The translations under genes were made by a program, and so were the position numbers. This document shows positions 44,256-54,772 of a DNA stretch of 64,000 nucleotides, piece after piece. The DNA comes from CAVTWS01 sp963732655 (lineage in GTDB: Bacteria; Actinomycetota; Acidimicrobiia; Acidimicrobiales; SHLQ01). Numbering within the stretch: the first letter of the stretch is position 1; each line of letters opens with the position of its first letter. The stretch spans positions 372,001 to 436,000 of the forward strand of contig CAVTAI010000012.1 in NCBI GenBank assembly GCA_963732655.1, in the 5' to 3' direction. Below the pieces are notes generated by a model. That model was not told the DNA's origin. It saw only the letters and a program-made list of their open reading frames with translations, and made no database searches.

Positions 44256-44319
44256 TGGCGCACGCCGGGAGCAGACGCTACGGTCGACCTCACGCTCAGT
44301 GGTGAATCGGAGGGTACTC

Positions 44320-46014
44320 ATGAGGCCGTCATGTAGGGGTCTGCTGGCCGTCACCGCGCTGGCGCTGTCGATGATCGTGGTCGCGCCCGGGACCGCGGAT
44401 GCGAAGCCCGACAAGCCCCCGATCAACATTCAGATCCTGCATCTGTCGGATTGGCACGGCCAGGTCGACCCGACGGTCGTTGGGACCACTCAAGTCGGTG
44501 GGGCGCCCGCGTTGTCGAGCTACTTCGCGGAGGATCGCGCGGACAATCCGCTGACGCTCACCCTCACCGGCGGGGATGCATTCGGAGCCACTCCGCCGAT
44601 CTCGAACTACTTCGGTGACGCGCCCGCCGTGCGGGCCCTCAACATGATGGGACTGACCGCCGACACGCTCGGCAACCACAACTTCGACGGCGGCATCGCT
44701 CACCTGCAGTCGCTCATCGACCTGGCCGACTACGACATCGTGTCGGCCAACCTGGCGAACGTGGACGACAACCTCACCGGCGTCGCCCCGTTCCAGATCT
44801 ACGTGATCGACAAGGTGAAGGTCGCAGTCATCGGTATCACCAATGAGGAAGCACCAACGTTGGTGTTCCCCGGCAACTTCGGCACGATCGTGCCGACCGA
44901 CTCCGTGGCGGCGGCCATGGCCACGCGCGAAGCAGCTCGCGAGCAGGGCGCCAGCGTCTTCATCGTCATCGCACACAAGGGCGTCACGTCGATCTCGGGT
45001 GGCGGCATCGCCCAGGGCCCGCTGATCGATTTCGCCAACGCCGTCACCGGGTTCGATCTCATTCTCGGTGACCACACCGACGTACAGTACTCGGGCACCC
45101 ACAATGGCGCTCTCGTCGTCGAAGACCTCAGCCATGGCGAGGGGTATTCGCGAATCCAGTTGCAGGTCTCCCAGACAGGTGGACGACGAGTGGTGAATCG
45201 GTCGGTCCAGTTCGTGACACCGTTCACGGCCTCGGCCCCCGGCGGTCTCGACCCGGCGATCGCGACCATGCTCGCCGGCTATCGAACCCAGCTCAGCGGC
45301 ATCTTCAGCACCGTGGTCGGCTCCTCTTCGGTCGTCGTGCCGCGAGCCGACTCGTGCGGACAATCCGCAGGCCGCACGTGTGAGTCGCTCGTCGGCAACA
45401 TCGTGACCGACGCCATGCGCACCACGTACGGTACCGACTTCGCCATCACCAACTCTGGTGGGTTGAGGGCGAACCTGACGTGCCCAACGGTCGACAGCGC
45501 CACCGACTTCTGTCCGTCGTTCACGCCCCCACCTTTCGCCATCACGATCGGTCAGGTGAACGCCGTGTTGCCGTTCGGCAATCTCACGACCACGGTCACC
45601 CTCGATGGTGCCGAGGTCAGATCGGCGCTCGAGCGGGGGGTGTCGGCCATGCCGGGCGTCGATGGTCGTTTCGCTCAGGTTTCCGGCCTCTGCTTCACGT
45701 ACAACATCGAGGCCGCAGCCGGAAGTCGGGTCGTTTCGAGCGTCCGTCAAGCAGGCGATGGCACGTGTACCGGAGCGCCCGTCGATCTGACCTCGGCGTC
45801 GACATTCACGGTCGCGATGAACGACTTCATGGCCAACGGAGGTGACGGATATCCCGTGGTCATCGCCCGGTCCGTCACCCGGAATCCGTTGGATGCCGAC
45901 GTCACCGCCTACGTCCAGTCCCACTCGCCGCTGAACCCGCTCCTTCAAGGCAGGGTCACATGCTTCGACCCCAATCCAGGTTCTCTCGCCGACTGTCCCG
46001 TCGGCTTGGCCTGA
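44320..46014 (+). CDS. Secreted 5'-nucleotidase/UshA-type metallophosphatase
   Basis: This 564-residue protein has a signal peptide (LLAVTALALSMIVVAPGTADA, cleavage after ADA). The N-terminal metallophosphatase domain carries LHLSDWHGQ, GGDAFGATP, GNHNFDGG, AHKG and LGDHTD. The C-terminal 5'-nucleotidase domain carries NSGGLRANL, the substrate-stacking region FAQVSGLCFTYN and NDFMANGGDGYP. It would hydrolyse nucleotides or sugar nucleotides outside the cell. ATG 44320 follows GGAGG. Paired cysteines (C353/C360 region and others) suggest disulfides. It is complete, in contrast to its neighbours. Confidence 0.92.
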   Translation: MRPSCRGLLAVTALALSMIVVAPGTADAKPDKPPINIQILHLSDWHGQVDPTVVGTTQVGGAPALSSYFAEDRADNPLTLTLTGGDAFGATPPISNYFGDAPAVRALNMMGLTADTLGNHNFDGGIAHLQSLIDLADYDIVSANLANVDDNLTGVAPFQIYVIDKVKVAVIGITNEEAPTLVFPGNFGTIVPTDSVAAAMATREAAREQGASVFIVIAHKGVTSISGGGIAQGPLIDFANAVTGFDLILGDHTDVQYSGTHNGALVVEDLSHGEGYSRIQLQVSQTGGRRVVNRSVQFVTPFTASAPGGLDPAIATMLAGYRTQLSGIFSTVVGSSSVVVPRADSCGQSAGRTCESLVGNIVTDAMRTTYGTDFAITNSGGLRANLTCPTVDSATDFCPSFTPPPFAITIGQVNAVLPFGNLTTTVTLDGAEVRSALERGVSAMPGVDGRFAQVSGLCFTYNIEAAAGSRVVSSVRQAGDGTCTGAPVDLTSASTFTVAMNDFMANGGDGYPVVIARSVTRNPLDADVTAYVQSHSPLNPLLQGRVTCFDPNPGSLADCPVGLA

Positions 46015-46154
46015 TCGGGTGACGTCGGTGGATCCGATCCTTCGCGCGAGGATCGACATCGCCGCAATCGACACCGCCACCGGGAGTTGACACCAAGCCC
46101 CCGATCACGTCGAGGGAGCGTGCTTGGGCTTGCGTGAAGGGGACGACGAGTGAG

Positions 46155-46912
46155 TCAATCCCAGCGGAAGAAGTGGACCGAGAGCGCCACCGAGCCGACG
46201 AGGATGCCGACGACGACCAATGAGGCCGTGGTGGGCCAGCCGAACCCGAGCCAGGGATCTTGAAGCAGGGTGATCACCCAGGTCAACGGAAGCGTGTTTC
46301 CGACGCCTCGCATGGCGCCCGGTGAGAGCGTCGCGAGGCGGCCCCGAGCCCGAGAGGAGGAACATCACGAAGAAGAGCATGAGCCCCGCCCCTTGCGCAG
46401 ATCGCGATGTGGGCAGGACCGATCCCAGCAACACACCCAGGGCGGCGAAGGCCAACGGCCGCCAACGCGAACGCGGGGATGAACAGCAGGCCGTCGGCGG
46501 GCAGCAGCTCGGTGCCGTAGATCAACGTGCTCGCAACAGTGATCGATACGGCACCCACGACCGCGGTCAGCACGGCAATCGCGATCTGGGAGCCGAGGAT
46601 CGCCCAGAGCGGCATCGCCGAGGCGCGGAAGCGTCGCAGGACACCTCGCTCGCGGTAGCTGGCGAGCCGTATGGGCATGCTCAGCACGCCAGTCGCTGCC
46701 ATGACGAGACCGAGGTAGGCGGGCACGTAGTAGTCCGAGGGACCAACGCCTCGCCAGACGTCCTCTTCAGGGTCGAGTTCGACCTCGTTGCCGAACACGC
46801 CGTTGAGCACGATCAGGAAGAAGAACGGCAACGCCAGCGTGAACACCAGGCTGACCGGGTCTCGGGTGAACAGCTTGAGCTCGACCCACGTGAGCTTGCG
46901 CAGTGCTTTCAC
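46155..46912 (-). pseudogene. ABC-2 type transporter permease with two frameshifts
   Basis: Three frames assemble a ~250-residue permease: LTWVELKLFTRDPVSLVFTL and YYVPAYLGLVMAATGVLSMP, then AFAALGVLLGSVLPTSRSAQ, then GVGNTLPLTWVITLLQDPW. Shifts near 46453 and 46317 are each one extra base. GTG 46912 overlaps the ATPase stop (GTGA), so it is an operon with it. It would export a drug or lipid. Whether the frameshifts are in the cell or in the data cannot be told here. Confidence 0.75.
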
Positions 46913-47824
46913 GCCGAGACCGCCGCATCTTGGGTTGCGAGGGCCAGGAACGCATCCTCCAGCGACTTGCGCTCGGCCCGAAGATCAGCCGGAGCGAATC
47001 CCGTGCTCCACCAGCGCTGCGGCCGTGTAGGCAAGGAGCGGCCCGCTGCCGTGAACAGTGACTCGCGAACCGGCTCGGTCGATGCGTTCCACCCCCTCGC
47101 TTCGGCAAGCCAGGACAGGTCGGCCGCGTCGCTCGTGAAGTGAACCGTCGGTTCACCAGCATGGGCACCGATCAGCTCTGGGGTGAGCCCTCGGCGATGA
47201 TCTGACCACGGCTGAACACCGCGAGGCGATCACAAAGCCTCTCGGCCTCATCCATGAAGTGGGTGACCAGGACCACGGTGGTACCGCGAGCGCGGATCTG
47301 ATCGATCAGATCCCATGCGACACGACGACCTGCCGGATCGAGGCCGGTGGTCATCTCGTCGAGGAACACCAGCCGCGGACGGTTGACAAGGGCGAGGGCA
47401 ACGAGGAGCCGCTGACGTTGGCCACCCGACAGCCTGGCGAATGCCGTGTCCCGCTTGTCGAGCCAGACCCCAGTCGGCGAGCAATTCCCGCCAGTCGGCG
47501 GAGGCCGGCGAGATGGCGGCAAACAGGTCAAGCGCTTCCCAAACCCGCAAACGGTCCGGTAGCTCCGATTCTTGGAGCTGACTGCCGACCTCGCTGCGAA
47601 GCCGCCCTCGGTCGGCCTGAGGATCGATGCCGAACACCCGCACCGATCCCGAATCCGGTCTGCCGCAGAGCCTGAACACACTCCACGGTGGTGGTCTTGC
47701 CGGAACCATTCGTCCCGATGATCCCGAAGATCTCACCCGCCTTGACCTCGAACGAAACACCGTCAACGGCCGTCATCTCGCCATAGTGCTTTCGCAGGTC
47801 ATTCACGATCAGAGCGTTCTCCAT
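46909..47824 (-). pseudogene. ABC-2 type transporter ATP-binding protein with several frameshifts
   Basis: From ATG 47824: IFGIIGTNGSGKTTTVECVQ (Walker A), then PDSGSVRVFGIDPQADRGRL, then ARLSGGQRQRLLVALALVN (signature), LVFLDEMTTGLDP (Walker B) and VTHFMDEAERLCDRLAVF, then ELIGAHAGEPTVHFTS and ADLRAERKSLEDAFLAL. Extra bases near 47662 and 47463 explain two shifts. A missing C near 47175 and further small indels to 47020 explain the C-terminus. Gene order and spacing are normal for an exporter pair. Confidence 0.75.
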
Positions 47825-48055
47825 CGCAACAGGACCCTCTCCGAGGTGCTTCTCCGCCTCGACGTACGTCGTCCCTCGCGCCCGCGGGGGACCGTCGCGT
47901 TGAGCGACGAGCAACACGAACAGCCTCCAGCAGATGGCCGAGCCTGACCCAGGGGCCAACGGCCCAACCAGGTTCTCCCAGTCGATGGGGCTGTTGGATT
48001 TGTCGGACGAGCGCGCCGCTCAACACAGGAGCGAGGGACTCCTACCTGCGATTGA

Positions 48056-49675
48056 TCACGCTGATTCACCGTGGCGGCCAGCCGTGCCCGCCACCAGGCC
48101 GTTGTCCAATGCCTCGGCGATCTCACGGGTCGTGAGGCCGTCGGGGAGGAGGCGCAGCACGTCCAGCTCCCGGCGGGAGAGCCCGCCGGGCCGGTCGTTG
48201 ACCGGCGATCGTCGGTGCTGCAGCTCCTCGATCTGGGCCCGCGCGTAGAGAGCCGCTTCGTCGAGGTCCATGGCTCGGCCCGTGGCGGTGATGGCCGTCG
48301 CTGCGGGGCCCAGCTGCGTGGACAACCGTTCTCCGAGATCGGCGAGCTCAGGGACGTGGTCGACGCTGGCGGGGATCTGACCATCGCGGCGTGGAGCGTG
48401 GCGGCCGCCGCAAGCTCACCGAGCCGCGCCAGGAGCTCGGGCATCGAGGCGAGCGTGATGATCAGCTGGGCGATGTTCCCCGCCCGATGGAACGACTCGA
48501 TGGCGATATCGAACTGGGCCAGCGCCGCGTCGGCCTCTCCCGCCGTCGTGTGGAGCCGGGCGGCGTCCCGGGCCAGGAAGCCGCGGAAGAAGTCGACCCC
48601 GCGTTCGCGGACCACCGCGAGCCCCTCCTCCCAGGCCGACAGGGCGCGGGGCGGGTCAACATTGGACAGCGTGATGCCCGCGATCCACAAGGCGTACGTG
48701 AGCCAGAACGGGTTCGCCACCTCGCGAGCCGCGGCGACCGAGCTGTCGATGAGCCCGAGCGCCTCGTCCAGCCGACCGGAGGCTTGGAGCCCGTCCACCA
48801 AGTCGTCATTGCCGAAGACACCTGAACGCGTCGAGGTCGAACCCGCCGACGAACACCGCCGCCCGGCGCAGCACGTCGCGCTCGGCGTCGTCGAGCAGGT
48901 CACAGGACCACCGCACCAGCTCGGGCAACGACTGCTGGCGTGGCGGCGCGCCGGGGCGGCCCGCGAGGAGGCGGAACCGATCGTCGAGACGATCGCGGAC
49001 GTCGATGACGCTCATGCCGGCCATGCGTGCGGCCGCAAGCTCGATCCCCAACGGGAGGCCATCGAGCCGGCGACAGATCTCCAACACGGCGGACGCCGTT
49101 GCGGGATGGTCGTCGAACGAGAAGTTCGGTCTCACCGACCGGGCCCGTTCGGCAAAGAGCACCACCGCGGGGGACGACGGATCATCGACCGTCAGTGGAA
49201 GCACCGGCACCTCGTGCTCGCCGCCCACCTCGAGGCGCTCGCGTGAGGTCGCCAGGATCCGCGGTCCATCTGACCGGGCGAACAGCAGCTCGGCGAGCTC
49301 GGCGATCGCGCTCAGCACATGCTCGCAATTGTCGAGCACGAGCAAGAGGTGTTGCCGGGACAGCGCGTTGATCAGCGTCTGGGCCATCGGCGTCTCGGCC
49401 TGGGGGGTGATACCCAGGGTGCTGGCGATGGCATCGGGCACCGCCGCTGCGTCACCGACCGCAGCGAGGTCCACCAACCACGCGCCGTCGCGAAAGCGTG
49501 GTCCGATCGTCGCGGCGACCTCGACCGCGAGTCTGGTCTTTCCCACCCCGCCGACACCGGTGAGCGTGACCAGGCGGTGCGCGCCGACGCGCTCGACGAC
49601 CAACGGGAGCAGGTCATCTCGACCGATGAGGGTTCCCAAGGCGATCCGCACGCTCCCCAGGGTCGACCCTGCCAA
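48056..49675 (-). pseudogene. LuxR-family NB-ARC/TPR regulator, heavily deleted
   Basis: The N-terminal NB-ARC ATPase (TLTGVGGVGKTRLAVEVA, LLLVLDNCEHVLSAIAEL, ILATSRERL) is intact to FVGGFDLDAF near 48820. It then jumps in another frame to NDDLVDGLQASGRLDEALGL, a TPR-like stretch; about 300 or more residues are missing. Near 48370 it switches again to a LuxR HTH start (LSRRELDVLRLLPDGLTTRE), which ends IAEALDNGLVAG without the DNA-recognition helix. As it stands it cannot bind DNA. The start is TTG 49675 or GTG 49654. Confidence 0.7.
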
Positions 49676-49782
49676 CTGCAGAGTGTCGCGCGAACGAAAT
49701 GGGGAGGTCTCCCGATGCGCCCCGCCGACGATTCCCGCATCATCGACTCGTCAGCACAAACCAGTCACAAGGAGAGCGAACC

Positions 49783-50181
49783 ATGACCCAAACCATGACC
49801 AACGCAGACGTCGTCCGACGCGGCTACCAGGCGCTCAACGAGGCCGACATCGACACCATCATCCGGCTCTGGCGAGACGACGTCACGTGGACGACGCCCG
49901 GCGAGAGCACCGTCGCGGGCACGGCGCGAGGAAGGGACGCTGTCCTGGCCCAGTACGGCCGCTACGGCGGCGAGACCAACGGCACCTTCCAGGCCCAGCT
50001 CCACAACGACTTCGAGGCCGAGGACGGCCGGGTCGTCGGCCTGCACCGCAACGTCGGCGACCGTGACGGCAGGCAGCTCGACACGATGTGCTACATCGTG
50101 TTCGAGGTCCAGGACGGCCAGATCAAGTCCGGCACCGAGTACTTCTTCGACCTCCACAACTGGGACCAGTTCTGGTCCTGA
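49783..50181 (+). CDS. SnoaL-like/NTF2-fold protein
   Basis: This 132-residue cone-shaped NTF2-like protein reads DVVRRGYQALNEADIDTIIR, then FHNDFEAEDGR-like strands and GTEYFFDLHNWDQFW. The family includes polyketide cyclases, isomerases and many of unknown role. ATG 49783 has a strong AAGGAGAG Shine-Dalgarno. It is divergent from the LuxR-type remnant, whose product might once have controlled it. Confidence 0.8.
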   Translation: MTQTMTNADVVRRGYQALNEADIDTIIRLWRDDVTWTTPGESTVAGTARGRDAVLAQYGRYGGETNGTFQAQLHNDFEAEDGRVVGLHRNVGDRDGRQLDTMCYIVFEVQDGQIKSGTEYFFDLHNWDQFWS

Positions 50182-50484
50182 GCGACACGGGACACGCAAC
50201 GTCGACTTCGTTCGAGCAAAGTGAGAGATCGACCCGCGGCAAAGGACCACGATGCCGCAGGTCAGCGGCGCTCCCGGCACGGTCGAAGGACGGCTCGTCT
50301 GCGCTGATGGGAGGCCGTAGGTGCCCTCGTGGTGTACCGCTGTTGTATCGTCGGGCAGTGTCCGGCGTCATTCGACCGAACTGCAGCGCGTAGGCGCTGA
50401 TCTCCGTCCTGCGGTACCGAGCAGCCCGTGTGAGTCTGGCGCGGGAGAAGCGTGCATCGTGGCACAACGAGGAGGAGCCGGACC
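50182..50484. other. Intergenic stretch with no gene found
   Basis: No ORF with convincing codon use, no tRNA cloverleaf and no strong terminator hairpin were seen. It must hold the promoter of the DinB-like gene at 50485. The only ribosome-binding signal is GGAGGAG near 50471. Confidence 0.5.
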
Positions 50485-51105
50485 ATGACAGATGTTGCAG
50501 CGATGACGAAGGCCGAGCGGGCGACGCTGCTCGCCGAGCTCGAGGGCCTGACCGACGACCAGTGGTCGACGATGACGGTGTGCGCGCCGTGGACGGTGCG
50601 CCACCTCGTGGCCCACATGACTGCGCTCGGGAACCAGACGGTGCCACACTTCATGACCGGGTTACTCGGCAGCGGGTTCAGCTTCGACAAGTTCGTGAAC
50701 AAGGACCTGGCCCGGTTCAACCAGGGATCGAACGCTGACGTGCTCGCGCGGTTCGCCAAGACCGTCGAGCACCCGACGTCGGTGCCCGGCCTGAAGTACG
50801 TGTCGCTCGGCGAGATCATGTGCCACGGCGAGGACATCCTCCGGGCGATCGGCAGGAAGGGCGACCACCCTGCCGAACACCTCGTGCTCCTCGCCGACCG
50901 GTACCGCAGGAGCGGCGCACCGCTCAACGGCAAGAAGAGGGTGGCCGGTCTGCGGCTGCGCGCCACCGACGTCGACTGGACGTTCGGCGACGGGCCCGAG
51001 GTGGCTGGGCCGGCGATGGACCTGATCCTCGCCACGTCCGGTCGCGGAGGTGCCCTCGACAGCTGCACCGGCGACGGGGTGGCCACCTTGCGCTCGCGCT
51101 GCTGA
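50485..51105 (+). CDS. Mycothiol-dependent maleylpyruvate isomerase/DinB-like protein
   Basis: This 206-residue four-helix bundle is of the maleylpyruvate isomerase N-terminal/DinB type (TIGR03083-like): CAPWTVRHLVAHMTALGNQT, then LGEIMCHGEDILRAIGR, which carry the metal-ligand histidines. The C-terminus (GGALDSCTGDGVATLRSRC) is the family ending. Members use mycothiol or an unknown thiol, supporting an actinobacterial host. ATG 50485 has GGAGGAG upstream. Confidence 0.85.
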   Translation: MTDVAAMTKAERATLLAELEGLTDDQWSTMTVCAPWTVRHLVAHMTALGNQTVPHFMTGLLGSGFSFDKFVNKDLARFNQGSNADVLARFAKTVEHPTSVPGLKYVSLGEIMCHGEDILRAIGRKGDHPAEHLVLLADRYRRSGAPLNGKKRVAGLRLRATDVDWTFGDGPEVAGPAMDLILATSGRGGALDSCTGDGVATLRSRC

Positions 51106-51312
51106 GGCACGGCTCACCGACCGTCACGGTGCCGGTGGTCGCGGGGCAACGCCAGGCCGAACCGCCGACGCAGGTTGAGGACGTCATGGCGGTCGTCGTC
51201 GTCGTCCCCTTCGTCGCCGGTGGGACCGCATGTCGAGAGGAAGGACCAGGGACTCTGGTCATTCTCGACAGCCTGGGACGACGATTGGCGGGGTAGAGCT
51301 GAAGGAGGGTCG

Positions 51313-52110
51313 ATGACGGCTTTGGTGAGCGCTCTCGTGACGTTGGCCGCGCTCGCGGTAGCCGTGTTCCTGGTTCGTCAGTGGCGCGTTCACCCGCATC
51401 CCACTCGGCGTCGTTCACGGCCGGTCATCCTGACGCTCGTCGCTCTGGGCGGCCTTGCCGGTGGGGTCGTCCTGGCCAGAGAACTCTGGTTCGGGCTGAG
51501 GCCGACCCCGGAGTTCGCGGTGCTGGGTGATCACCCCGACCCATCGCTCGTCGGCACGGTCGCCTACATCGCATCGGACAGCGGACGGGACTGTGTCGAC
51601 GTCGTGCCCGCTTCGGGGACACCGTCGACGCGACTTCGCTGCTTCGACAGCTCTGTGCATGTTCTCGCTTGGTTGCCCGACGGTCGGCTCGAGGTCACGG
51701 GATATGGCAGTGTCGATCATCCCGAGGACAGATGGCGGTTGATCATCGATCTCCGCGCCGGGACGACCGAGGAGGTCCCCCAGGCCCAGATCCCCGAAGA
51801 GGCTCCACCAGTCGACTCGCGAGGGCCCGACGGCGAGCAGGTCGTCAGCGAAACGGAGGAGGGGCGGCTTCGTGTCACCCTGACGACCGCTTCCGGGACA
51901 CGTGAGCTCCTCTCGGTGGGCGCCCCGAACACATACACCTTCGGAGATCCCGCCTGGTCTCCCGACGGCCAGTGGTTCGTCGTGAAGGACGATCTCGATC
52001 AGATCGTGCTGATCACGACGACTTCCGACCCATCCTCGGCGCGAGTGCTCGTCGAGGGTGGCCATGGGCCGGCCGTCACTGACACCATCCTGTCCTCGGC
52101 CGCAAACTAA
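51313..52110 (+). CDS. Membrane-anchored protein with partial propeller-like domain
   Basis: This is a 265-residue protein with two N-terminal membrane segments (ALVSALVTLAALAVAVFLV and PVILTLVALGGLAGGVVLA). The C-terminal part contains TolB/WD40-like strands (VHVLAWLPDGRLEVTGYG, FGDPAWSPDGQWFVVKDD), fewer than a full propeller. It would face the outside. ATG 51313 follows AAGGAGGG. The gene is not obviously in an operon. Function unknown. Confidence 0.7.
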   Translation: MTALVSALVTLAALAVAVFLVRQWRVHPHPTRRRSRPVILTLVALGGLAGGVVLARELWFGLRPTPEFAVLGDHPDPSLVGTVAYIASDSGRDCVDVVPASGTPSTRLRCFDSSVHVLAWLPDGRLEVTGYGSVDHPEDRWRLIIDLRAGTTEEVPQAQIPEEAPPVDSRGPDGEQVVSETEEGRLRVTLTTASGTRELLSVGAPNTYTFGDPAWSPDGQWFVVKDDLDQIVLITTTSDPSSARVLVEGGHGPAVTDTILSSAAN

Positions 52111-52230
52111 ACCCGAGAGCACACGGTTCCGCGGGAACCTGCGCCGCAGATGAGACCTTCGCCTCTCGGCGCAGGTGTAGCTGCCGCTCAAGATCAAGTC
52201 GAAGGTTCCCGCCATCGAGGAGTGTCGACC

Positions 52231-52443
52231 ATGGCCGGCATCAACCTGATGCAGGTGCTGCTCAGCTCGAGCGAGGCTGGGGAGCTGTTCGACGAGTTGG
52301 CCGCCGCCTACGCAGCGTGCGGTGCCGACAGCTCACTCGAATACGCACCGCTCGCAGATGCGCCGACCATCGGCGACGAGTCCGAGTCCTTCCGATGCGA
52401 ACTCGGCCTGGCGGCCGTCAAGATCACCGCTCTGAGCACCTGA
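52231..52443 (+). CDS. Small hypothetical protein, possibly a remnant
   Basis: This is a 70-residue ORF (MAGINLMQVLLSSSEAGELF ... YAPLADAPTIGDESESFRC). The segment TIGDESESFRCELG resembles a strand region of larger lipoproteins or sensor domains, but the rest is missing. It begins at ATG 52231 with GGAG 10 bp before. It is convergent with the LLM gene, 11 bp apart. I cannot assign a function. Confidence 0.4.
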   Translation: MAGINLMQVLLSSSEAGELFDELAAAYAACGADSSLEYAPLADAPTIGDESESFRCELGLAAVKITALST

Positions 52444-52454
52444 CGTGCGGTAGG

Positions 52455-53423
52455 TCATCGGTGTCGCAACTGCGGGATCACTTCTTCGGCGAACCGGGAC
52501 ATGGTCTCGGTGTCCGGATAGTCGGAGCACCAGGGATAGAAGCCCGTGCACCCCATGTCGATGTAGGTCTGGATCCGCTCGGCCACCTGCTCGGGCGTTC
52601 CCACCAGATTCCCCGCGCGCCATCCGTCCATCGACTCACCCGCGAGGCTGCGTGACCCGCCGGCGATGATCTCCTCCTCCGTGCCTCGAAGGAAGATCTC
52701 CGGAGTCCAGGTCTTCTGGATGTCGTCGTAGTCACGTCCCACCTCGTCGCAGTGACCACGGAGCACATCGCACTTGTGCCGGAACACCTCGGGCGTCCCC
52801 CCGAAGTTCGAGGCGTCGGCCAGTCGCGCGACGACCCGCAGGGTGAGCTGCTCTCCACCGCCCCCCACGAGCACCTGCGGGCGCGGCGACTGGAGCGGCT
52901 TCGGATCGCAGCGCGCATCCTCCAGTTCGAAGAACTTTCCCTTGTAGGACACCGTGGGCTCAGACCACAGCGCGGTGACGATCTCGACCGTCTCTCGAAG
53001 GACCCGTATCCGGTCGCTCGGCGCGAGGAAGTCGTAGCCGTACCCCCTGAACTCGTGTTCGTACCAGCCGGCGCCGACGCCCCAGATCAGCCGACCGCCG
53101 GAGATGACGTCCAGGTTGGAGGTGATCTTCGCCAGGAGCGAGGGCTCGCGGTACGGGGCACACCCGACCATCTGACCGAGCTTGATCCGACTCGTCCGCT
53201 GCGAGATGGCGGCGAGTGTCGTCCAGCACTCGAAGACCGTCTCGTTCGCCGGCCGCGGAACGTTGTGGAAGTGGTCGTACACCCACAAAGAGTCGAAGCC
53301 GAGTGTCTCCGCCAGCACGGCGATGTCGACCGCCTTCTGCCACTTGGCCGCGGGTTCCTCGATGGAGACGAGCTCCATCCTCCACCCCTGCGGAACGAAC
53401 ACCCCGAACTCGAGCTCAGCCAC
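52455..53423 (-). CDS. LLM-class F420-dependent-type oxidoreductase
   Basis: This 322-residue luciferase-like barrel enzyme begins LEFGVFVPQGWRMEL, with FDSLWVYDHFHNVP, GGRLIWGVGAGWYEHEFRGY and PQVLVGGGGEQLTLR. The pattern matches F420-dependent LLM proteins of actinobacteria. GTG 53423 is the start. The gene is complete, unlike the LLM remnant at 42076. Hydride transfer from F420H2 is expected; substrate unknown. Confidence 0.9.
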   Translation of the reverse strand: MAELEFGVFVPQGWRMELVSIEEPAAKWQKAVDIAVLAETLGFDSLWVYDHFHNVPRPANETVFECWTTLAAISQRTSRIKLGQMVGCAPYREPSLLAKITSNLDVISGGRLIWGVGAGWYEHEFRGYGYDFLAPSDRIRVLRETVEIVTALWSEPTVSYKGKFFELEDARCDPKPLQSPRPQVLVGGGGEQLTLRVVARLADASNFGGTPEVFRHKCDVLRGHCDEVGRDYDDIQKTWTPEIFLRGTEEEIIAGGSRSLAGESMDGWRAGNLVGTPEQVAERIQTYIDMGCTGFYPWCSDYPDTETMSRFAEEVIPQLRHR

Positions 53424-53552
53424 GTCGCCGATCCTTTCCCGCTGCTCCGCATCGGCGTCGCCGAGGGGCTGGAGGAGCGACAGTCTCTGTTAATCCGACC
53501 TAAACGCTACTCTTCGCCGATGGGCAGGCCGCGTCCCGAGGGTGGGTGACGA

Positions 53553-54729
53553 GTGAGCGAGCGGACCCCGGTGCGACCGTTTTCCGGTCGCGTTCGATCG
53601 CAGCGACGTCGAGGACCTGCGCCGGCGTCTGCGCGCGACCCGGTGGCCCGAGCGAGAGACCGTCGATGACTGGACCCAGGGCGTGCCACTGGCCTTCGTG
53701 CAGGAGCTGGCGAACTACTGGAGCGAGGACTACGACGTCGACGCCGCCGTGGAGCGGTTCAACGAGTGGCCGCAGTTCACGACTCCGATCGACGACCTCG
53801 ACATCCACTTCGTGCATGCCCGCTCTCCCGAGGCCGACGCACTGCCTCTGATCATCACTCACGGCTGGCCCGGCACGTTCGTCGAGTTCCTCGACGTGAT
53901 CGGCCCGCTGACCAACCCTGCCGCGCATGGCGGTGATCCGGCCGACGCCTTCCATGTCGTGTGCCCGTCGTTGCCCGGCTACGGGTTTAGCAGTCGACCC
54001 TCGACACGCGGGCGCGGCCTGCCCTGGATCGCCGAGGCGTGGAGCACGCTCATGGCCCGGCTGGGCTACGAGCGCTACGGATCCCAGGGCGGCGACTGGG
54101 GGTCCGCCGTCACGTGCATCCTCGGCGAACGCGACCGGGACCACGTCGTCGGGATCCACGTCAACATGCCGACCGTGATGTTGCCCCCGCCCACGGATGA
54201 CTCGACCGAGGCGGAGCGCCGCAGCCACGAGGACTTCCAGCGCCACAGCACGTGGGGCACGGGCTATCAACTGATCCAGTCCACCCGTCCGCAGACCCTC
54301 GGCTACGGCCTCGTCGATTCGCCCGTCGCCCAGCTCGCCTGGATCGTGGAAAAGTTCGCGGCCTGGACCGACTGTGCCGGCGATCCGTGGACCGTCTTCA
54401 CCCGCGACCAGCTCCTCGACAACGCAACCGTGTACTGGCTCACGGCCAGCGGCGCCGCCTCGGGTCGTCTCTATTGGGAGAGTGCCGGTCCCGCCGCCCG
54501 CGACGATCCGACCAGCGCGCAGATCCTCCAGCTCGGCGAGATCACCGTTCCCACCGGATGCTCCGTCTTCCCGCGGGAGCTGCGACGTCCGTCCCGACGG
54601 CAGGCCGAGCAGCGTTTCACCAACCTGCACTACTGGAGCGAGCCCGCAAAGGGCGGCCACTTCGCTGCATTCGAACAGCCGGGGATCTTCGTGGACGAGG
54701 TGCGGGCGTCCTTCCGGCCGCTGCGTTGA
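53553..54729 (+). pseudogene. Microsomal-type epoxide hydrolase, one N-terminal frameshift
   Basis: GTG 53553 reads MSERTPVRPF; then one extra T in TTTT at 53580-53583 shifts the frame to PVAFDRSDVEDLRRRLRATR (EHN domain). The rest is in frame to 54729: oxyanion HGWPGTFVEF, nucleophile Asp in SQGGDWGSA, and the C-terminal His in KGGHFAAFEQP. Corrected length is about 391, normal for the family. Being in a homopolymer, the shift may be a read error; otherwise translation could begin at GTG 53683 without the EHN part. Confidence 0.8.
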
Positions 54730-54772
54730 CCGAGACCGATCACCCGGCCCGCCTCTACAGCGACGTTGACTC

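Noticed and set aside
44329..46080. 583-codon ORF antisense to the 5'-nucleotidase
   Set aside because: The sense strand has a full signal peptide, all metallophosphatase motifs and an RBS; the antisense ORF is a GC-rich shadow.
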